Assembly: GCA_016763815.1 (NCBI GenBank) | Contig: JAESTB010000234.1 | Location: 1-11,089 of the forward strand | Origin: Arenicella sp. | Lineage (GTDB): Bacteria > Pseudomonadota > Gammaproteobacteria > Arenicellales > Arenicellaceae | Direction of reading: 5' to 3' | DNA: 11,089 nucleotides | Part shown: piece by piece, positions 7,666 to 11,089 of the stretch | Layout: every line of letters starts with the position of its first letter | How positions within the stretch are numbered: the stretch's first letter is position 1 | Position numbers and translations under genes: made by a program | Notes under the pieces: generated by a model | Told to the model about the DNA's origin: nothing | Seen by the model: only the letters and a program-made list of their open reading frames with translations | Databases searched by the model: none

Positions 7666-7824
7666 GAGGCCTTTGCACGAATCAAGATTGAAATGGAAAT
7701 GAGGTAAAATGCGACTAATTGAGGCAGAAAACAATGGAAATAGCGGGCTAGTCACTCGTTTTCTAACAAACAGTAGGCGGTTTTTAACCATTTTCAATCA
7801 TTTATTGGTTCGTGCAAAGGTCTC
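7666..7824. repeat. Inverted duplication, possible relic of a small inverted-repeat element
   Basis: The 20 bases at 7666-7685 match the reverse complement of 7805-7824 at 18 positions, with the core TTCGTGCAAAGG identical. After a short gap the similarity continues inward: GATTGAAATGG on the left matches GATTGAAAATGG (reverse complement of about 7789-7800) on the right. The arms enclose about 120 bases without coding potential. The 159-base size with terminal inverted repeats recalls a miniature inverted-repeat element, but no target-site duplication is visible. Paired operator sites for a regulator of the two divergent genes are an alternative. Confidence 0.6.
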
Positions 7825-8056
7825 TAATATTTAAAATTTGCATTATTCATTTGTACATCGTTAATGCACCGCTGTCCAACGATACTCAAATAGCATTTTT
7901 AATCGCCAGCAAGAGTTGGGTTTTCTGTGAGTGGCCACGACATAGGGTTCACTTGCAAAAATATCACTCCGCTACCTGCATAAAAGCGCCAACCTTAATG
8001 CCATGTAGACGCTTTATTAGTAATCTGATGTTTTTGCAACAACAGCGAAAATAATT

Positions 8057-8065
8057 TGCTATAAT
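8057..8065 (+). promoter_or_regulatory. Extended -10 promoter upstream of aspartokinase
   Basis: TGCTATAAT (8057-8065) is a perfect extended -10 element (TGnTATAAT). The nearest -35-like box, TTGCAA at 8034-8039, is 20 bases away, too far for the ideal spacer but tolerable for an extended -10 promoter. Transcription would start near 8072, leaving a leader of about 150 bases before the ATG at 8223. Confidence 0.55.
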
Positions 8066-8186
8066 GTATCCAATGAGCGCCGATTTGACTCTGATTGCGG
8101 GCGCGAAATAAATTCAGCTAAAGTGAGCCAGTAGTTATCGACCGTTTTTCGATTCGCTCTCCTTTCCTAATTTTTTTCGTTTATTT

Positions 8187-8214
8187 GGCCTCTTCGTTAA
8201 ATAAATACGAGGCT
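8187..8214 (+). promoter_or_regulatory. Weak hairpin around the aspartokinase ribosome-binding site
   Basis: GGCCT (8187-8191) can pair with AGGCT (8210-8214, one G-T wobble), and CGT (8195-8197) with ACG (8207-8209), leaving a 3-base bulge. The right arm contains GAGG (8209-8212), the likely Shine-Dalgarno site for the ATG at 8223. It may limit translation; no known riboswitch consensus, such as the lysine type, was recognised in the leader. Confidence 0.3.
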
Positions 8215-8222
8215 AATAAACA

Positions 8223-9008
8223 ATGCACACCCAAAAACGCGCAGTATTGAAATTTGGTGGCTCGGTGCTAAGTAGCCCAGCTAATTTTTCACGCATAACC
8301 AGCGAAATTCAAAAGCACCTAGATGAAGGCTTTCAAGTTGTAGCCATTGTATCAGCCTACTTTGGCGTGACCGAGCAGCTAATCTCGCAAGCAAGAGAGA
8401 GAAATTTTTTCACCAGCAGTATTGAGTACGCCGAACTGATTTCTAGCGGGGAGTTTCAATCGGCGACCGACTTGAGTACACACCTAATTCAACAAGGCTT
8501 CAAGGCATCGTTCAAGGCTCCATCGGCGTTCTCATTTATTGCCGAGGGAAAACGCGACTGCGCAGCACCTGTCTCGATAGATGCCGGGAAGATTATCGCT
8601 GCTCTTAAACAAACGCCGATCATAATTATGCCCGGCTTCTCGGCAGTTGATTTCGAACAAAACTGCATACTCCTAGGGCGCGGCGGTAGCGACATAAGCG
8701 CCGTCTATGTCGCCCAAGCGCTTAAGCTAGACTGCGTACGCTTACTAAAAGACGTTAACGGCCTTTACGACATGGATCCAAACAAATACACCAACGCACA
8801 ACGCCTATCTTACATAGATTACCAGACAGCACGGAGCATAGGCGGTGAGCTTATTCAAACCGAAGCACTTGATTTTGCCGCGAGCAAAAACATCTGTATT
8901 GATATCGCCGCCATCGGTAAATCGAACGCATCTCGAATCGGGCCAGGCCTTAAGCCGGTTCAAGTCAATGTATCAGCTCTTAATCAAGTGTCGGCCTGCG
9001 CTCTTTGA
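8223..9008 (+). CDS. Aspartokinase catalytic domain protein lacking ACT domains
   Basis: The 261-residue protein is an amino acid kinase of the aspartokinase branch, which phosphorylates aspartate with ATP to open the lysine, threonine and methionine pathway. It shows KFGGSVL (10-16), VSA (43-45), SSGEF (75-79) with the conserved Glu, GRGGSD (152-157) typical of aspartokinases, and LLKDVNGLYDMDP (174-186) for nucleotide binding. Usual aspartokinases have 400-450 residues, with two C-terminal ACT domains that bind lysine or threonine; here the protein ends where the kinase fold ends, and no ACT sequence follows in any frame before the convergent gene 25 bases on. It may therefore be free of feedback control, use a separate regulatory partner, or serve a special aspartate-derived product. 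GAGG precedes the ATG. It stands alone, with its own promoter, and no ectoine or lysine genes are adjacent. Activity on aspartate itself is inferred from the motifs. Confidence 0.85.
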   Translation: MHTQKRAVLKFGGSVLSSPANFSRITSEIQKHLDEGFQVVAIVSAYFGVTEQLISQARERNFFTSSIEYAELISSGEFQSATDLSTHLIQQGFKASFKAPSAFSFIAEGKRDCAAPVSIDAGKIIAALKQTPIIIMPGFSAVDFEQNCILLGRGGSDISAVYVAQALKLDCVRLLKDVNGLYDMDPNKYTNAQRLSYIDYQTARSIGGELIQTEALDFAASKNICIDIAAIGKSNASRIGPGLKPVQVNVSALNQVSACAL

Positions 9009-9033
9009 TTCGGTTTTTCGAATTAATAAAGCG

Positions 9034-9813
9034 TCAAATCAACTTGAGTGCCTGAAGCGATTCAATGACCATCTTTTTACGCAATGGTGCTTGCTCGACA
9101 TCATGCATAACCATATTCATTGCGAAGACAACAGAGTCGCGGCTTGTTTCGATGTATCCAAGGTACCAGCCAGTTGCCAAGGCTGAACCAGTCCAGCCTG
9201 ATTTTGCATATAAAGAATAGTCGTCGGTTTGCTCTACCAGCATAATTTCTTTCAACGTTTTTAGATGGCTTTGCGTAAAAGGCAGAGTGTTATTTACCAG
9301 ACGCATTAAGAAATCTATTTGTTCACTGGCAGAAATTTTCAAAGCCCCATTAAGCCAAAATAGATCAACCGGCGTATTAACAACTTGGTTTCCATAAGAG
9401 GCCGCTCTTAGCTCCGAGGCATACATTGAAACGCCTATCTCTCTGGCTGTTTTTTGATAACACCAAACACACGACACTTTGAAAGCTGAGCGTAAAGAAT
9501 GATTTTTATTCCAAGCTAAAACCCCGCGGTCATTACCATCCCATTGGAATGCTGTCTCGCCTAGACTTACCAACTCTAACTTAAGCGCGATTAATGTATT
9601 TAACACTTTAAACGTCGATGCAGGGGAAAACCTAATCACCGACCGCTCACGGTTAAATACTTTACGCATCTCACCATTGGCCGATGCGGCGATAAAAGTT
9701 CCTTCTATGTTTTCGGATCGAAATACCTGTTCAACTTCGGCTAGTTCGTCATATCCGTGTACTGCTTTAAAACTTAACCCGAGAAAAACGATAAAGATAA
9801 GGTATTTTTTCAT
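9034..9813 (-). CDS. bla: Class D (OXA-type) beta-lactamase
   Basis: The 259-residue protein carries the class D serine beta-lactamase motifs in order: STFK (66-69) with the nucleophile Ser66 and the Lys69 that is carbamylated in the family, SCV (114-116, the SxV motif), YGN (140-142), WLNG (153-156), and KSGW (204-207). Residues 1-20 are a signal peptide, so it should act in the periplasm, opening the beta-lactam ring. The length fits OXA enzymes (about 250-275). Odd points: Cys115 and Cys118 flank the SxV motif, giving SCVWC where most enzymes have small or hydrophobic residues, and FKVLN replaces the common FKIPN. No integron, insertion sequence or partner resistance gene is near, so it looks like a resident chromosomal gene. 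The ATG has no evident Shine-Dalgarno site; instead a 16-bp palindrome overlaps it. Which beta-lactams it hydrolyses cannot be told from the sequence. Confidence 0.92.
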   Translation of the reverse strand: MKKYLIFIVFLGLSFKAVHGYDELAEVEQVFRSENIEGTFIAASANGEMRKVFNRERSVIRFSPASTFKVLNTLIALKLELVSLGETAFQWDGNDRGVLAWNKNHSLRSAFKVSCVWCYQKTAREIGVSMYASELRAASYGNQVVNTPVDLFWLNGALKISASEQIDFLMRLVNNTLPFTQSHLKTLKEIMLVEQTDDYSLYAKSGWTGSALATGWYLGYIETSRDSVVFAMNMVMHDVEQAPLRKKMVIESLQALKLI

Positions 9814-9826
9814 ATAAATTTATATG
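9811..9826. repeat. Perfect 16-bp AT-rich palindrome over the beta-lactamase start codon
   Basis: CATATAAATTTATATG is a perfect palindrome whose left three bases are the complement of the beta-lactamase ATG. It fills the place where a Shine-Dalgarno site should be. It could be a protein-binding site or a leader hairpin, or chance in AT-rich DNA. Confidence 0.5.
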
Positions 9827-9861
9827 CCATCTAGAAAACCAACATACGCATGCGAATCGCA

Positions 9862-9889
9862 TTTATAAATGCTTAGTTGAAAAGCACAA
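9862..9889 (-). promoter_or_regulatory. Candidate beta-lactamase promoter with an overlapping palindrome
   Basis: On the minus strand TTGTGC (plus 9884-9889) is followed after 16 bases by TATAAA (plus 9862-9867), five of six bases of the -10 consensus. The -10 lies inside a perfect 14-bp palindrome, GCATTTATAAATGC (9859-9872), and an 8-bp palindrome CGCATGCG (9847-9854) lies just downstream. The -35 is poor. The palindrome could be an operator, but no regulator gene is nearby. Confidence 0.4.
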
Positions 9890-9951
9890 CAAAGCGACAG
9901 GAATTTGCCCGCAACTAAAACATAGCTAGATCAATTGTGATCTCTATTTAC

Positions 9952-10521
9952 CTAACTCGCATTAGGCCACAATAGTGCGAACGTGCACGCTGTTACCACT
10001 GCATAGATCAATGCATCAAGCAGATAACGAAGGCAGTTCGACCATGGTTGCCCCATCCAAATACTATAAGGGATTTGTGCCCAGCCGTAAGTCAAAAACG
10101 AAGCAATGAATACCTGCCGAAAGACCATCATATAATCTGCATTTGCGGCAATGGAGATGGTCGCCAAGTACCCGATCAAGAACGACCCAAAGACGAAAAA
10201 AAGTATCTGCTGTGATAAAAGCTTGCCCATAGGTGGCATACCATTGGGCATGACAGCGATCAATGCAACGGGGCCTTGATTAAATTTCTTTTGCATGGCC
10301 TCTTCACCCATTGCTTCCATGTCACTACAATACGGCACGCTATAAAGCGCCGGCCGCGGTGATTTTTCGGCCAGTGCTGTGGACACAACTTGTTCGTTTG
10401 CGAGCTCGGTATAATCTAAGCTATGATACTTGATAAGCATGTGGATAAATGCGCTCGCGACCCAACATAACACCCCTGCCAATAAAATTGCCAACCATAC
10501 TTCAGTCACTGAAACAGCCAT
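9952..10521 (-). CDS. Conserved small inner-membrane protein, unknown function
   Basis: The 189-residue protein has about four membrane segments: residues 5-29, 102-125, 131-150 and 163-185. Between the first two lies a soluble stretch of some 70 residues with PYCSDMEAMGEEAMQKKF, GPVALIAVMPNG and PPMGK. I recall similar unnamed proteins in Proteobacteria and other phyla with the same layout and a GPxA/G..P.G...MGK segment, but know of no assigned function. The start is well supported: AGGAG lies about six bases before the ATG (complement at 10526-10530). It lies downstream of the frmA-type gene on the same strand, with a 121-base gap, so cotranscription is possible but not shown. The single Cys and Asp/Glu-rich PYCSDMEAMGEE stretch might bind metal, a guess only. 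Confidence 0.75.
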   Translation of the reverse strand: MAVSVTEVWLAILLAGVLCWVASAFIHMLIKYHSLDYTELANEQVVSTALAEKSPRPALYSVPYCSDMEAMGEEAMQKKFNQGPVALIAVMPNGMPPMGKLLSQQILFFVFGSFLIGYLATISIAANADYMMVFRQVFIASFLTYGWAQIPYSIWMGQPWSNCLRYLLDALIYAVVTACTFALLWPNAS

Positions 10522-10534
10522 AAATAACTCCTGA

Positions 10535-10562
10535 GATAACTCGATAGTTGAGTCCGAGTATC
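10535..10562. repeat. Imperfect inverted repeat upstream of the membrane protein gene
   Basis: GATAACTCG (10535-10543) pairs with CGAGTATC (10555-10562) with one bulged base and an 11-base loop. It ends a few bases upstream of the AGGAG site of the membrane protein gene, in the leader. It may be an operator or an mRNA hairpin; evidence is only the symmetry. Confidence 0.3.
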
Positions 10563-10642
10563 CTACAGCGTTTAGCCATATTCAAACAAATGAGGACGAA
10601 AGGCAAAGCTACGAGAACTGGCGAAATGGTTATATTGCCCTT

Positions 10643-11089
10643 TTATTTGTCAAAATGAATGACCGTGCGAATACTTTTGCCTTCATGCATTAGTTCAAAT
10701 GCCGAATTAATATCATCGAGCCCCATGGTATGAGTGATGAAATCATTAAGATTAAACTCGCCTTTAAGATAGCGTTCGACATATTCAGGAAGCTCCGAAC
10801 GACCTTTAACGCCGCCAAAGGCAGAGCCGCGCCAGACACGGCCTGTAACCAATTGGAACGGGCGGGTAGAGATTTCCTGCCCGGCACCTGCCACTCCAAT
10901 CACAACCGACTCACCCCAGCCCTTGTGACAACATTCAAGTGCAGAACGCATGACATTGACGTTACCAATACATTCGAACGAATAATCTACGCCGCCGTCA
11001 GTAAGCTCAACAATCACCTCATGTATAGGCTTGTCGTAGTCCTTCGGGTTGATGAAATCAGTTGCGCCAAGTTTACGCGCTAGATCAAA
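10643..11089 (-). CDS. frmA: S-(hydroxymethyl)glutathione dehydrogenase / class III alcohol dehydrogenase, C-terminal part
   Basis: The 148 residues in the window are the C-terminal 40 percent of a zinc-dependent class III alcohol dehydrogenase, which oxidises S-hydroxymethylglutathione (formaldehyde plus glutathione) with NAD and can also reduce S-nitrosoglutathione. The frame is open to the window end, reading FDLARKLGATDFINP just before a GTG at 11017 that is internal, not a start. Diagnostic blocks are VDYSFECIGN, ALECCHKGWG, GVAGAGQEISTRPFQLVTG, WRGSAFGGVKGRSELP and the C-terminal LMHEGKSIRTVIHF, almost as in E. coli FrmA. The catalytic zinc ligands and most of the nucleotide-binding fold lie beyond the window. 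No S-formylglutathione hydrolase gene follows directly downstream; the next gene is a membrane protein 121 bases on. The presence of this enzyme implies a glutathione-using bacterium. No clear terminator follows the stop. Confidence 0.95.
   Translation of the reverse strand, partial: FDLARKLGATDFINPKDYDKPIHEVIVELTDGGVDYSFECIGNVNVMRSALECCHKGWGESVVIGVAGAGQEISTRPFQLVTGRVWRGSAFGGVKGRSELPEYVERYLKGEFNLNDFITHTMGLDDINSAFELMHEGKSIRTVIHFDK

Larger units (their letters stand above)
7644..8222. other. Long AT-rich divergent intergenic region
   Basis: This 579-base gap separates the divergent peptidase and aspartokinase genes. It holds an inverted duplication (7666-7824), an extended -10 promoter (8057-8065) and a roughly 150-base leader to the aspartokinase. 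A GTG-started 80-codon frame at 7812-8054 has no Shine-Dalgarno site and no recognisable domain, so I treat it as noncoding. No clear promoter for the peptidase gene was found. Confidence 0.6.

Noticed and set aside
7812..8054. 80-codon plus-strand frame in the divergent intergenic region
   Set aside because: It starts at a GTG inside the right arm of the inverted duplication, has no Shine-Dalgarno site and shows no recognisable domain or plausible protein composition.
8073..8111. 12-codon frame (MSADLTLIAGAK) in the aspartokinase leader, as a possible attenuator peptide
   Set aside because: It has one Lys and one Thr only, no Shine-Dalgarno site, and begins almost at the predicted transcription start, so it does not look like an amino-acid-sensing leader.
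9003..9024. Bidirectional terminator between the convergent aspartokinase and beta-lactamase genes
   Set aside because: GATTCG/CGAATT gives only 5-6 weak pairs with the T run in the loop and no T tail.
10590..10642. Terminator after the class III alcohol dehydrogenase gene
   Set aside because: AAAGGCAA and TTGCCCTTT can pair only with a bulge and a loop of about 30 bases, too weak to call.
1..11089. CRISPR array, tRNA or rRNA genes, insertion sequences, integron attC sites
   Set aside because: No regularly spaced direct repeats, no cloverleaf or rRNA sequence, no transposase or integrase frame; GTTAG-like strings near 5112 lack paired attC architecture.

Overview
The window looks like chromosomal DNA of a Gram-negative proteobacterium, most likely a marine or environmental gammaproteobacterium. 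The basis is indirect: a glutathione-dependent formaldehyde dehydrogenase, a SapC-family protein next to a flavin-dependent halogenase relative, exported proteins with Sec signal peptides, and a class D beta-lactamase. A genus cannot be read from the sequence. No rRNA, tRNA, CRISPR array, phage gene, transposase or integrase was seen.

Layout. Positions 1-1800, plus strand: the 3' part of a tryptophan-halogenase-like gene, broken by a one-base deletion in a T run, then an intact SapC-family gene and a strong intrinsic terminator. Positions 1860-5205, plus strand: a candidate promoter and a two-gene operon ending at a second terminator. Its first gene encodes an exported 648-residue protein that joins a thioredoxin-like domain, a c-type haem motif, a PHM/DBM-type copper monooxygenase core with all six expected copper ligands, and two EF-hands. 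Nine bases later comes a class I-type HMG-CoA reductase, the committed enzyme of the mevalonate pathway. A perfect 8-bp hairpin at the junction overlaps the first stop codon and the second Shine-Dalgarno site. Positions 5421-7643, minus strand: a 740-residue membrane M28 metallopeptidase resembling ERMP1 in layout. Positions 7644-8222: a long AT-rich divergent intergenic region with an inverted duplication (about 20-35 bp arms) and an extended -10 promoter. Positions 8223-9008, plus strand: an aspartokinase catalytic domain without ACT regulatory domains. Positions 9034-9813, minus strand: an OXA-type beta-lactamase, convergent with the kinase and preceded by AT-rich palindromes. Positions 9952-10521, minus strand: a small membrane protein of unknown function. 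Positions 10643 to the window end, minus strand: the C-terminal 148 residues of class III alcohol dehydrogenase (FrmA type).

How the genes relate. The halogenase/SapC pair and the copper protein/HMG-CoA reductase pair look like real transcription units. The peptidase, aspartokinase, beta-lactamase and membrane protein look like independent units. The most unusual items are the redox/copper fusion protein coupled to an HMG-CoA reductase, the ACT-less aspartokinase, and the inverted duplication before it. No known defence or mobile system is evident.
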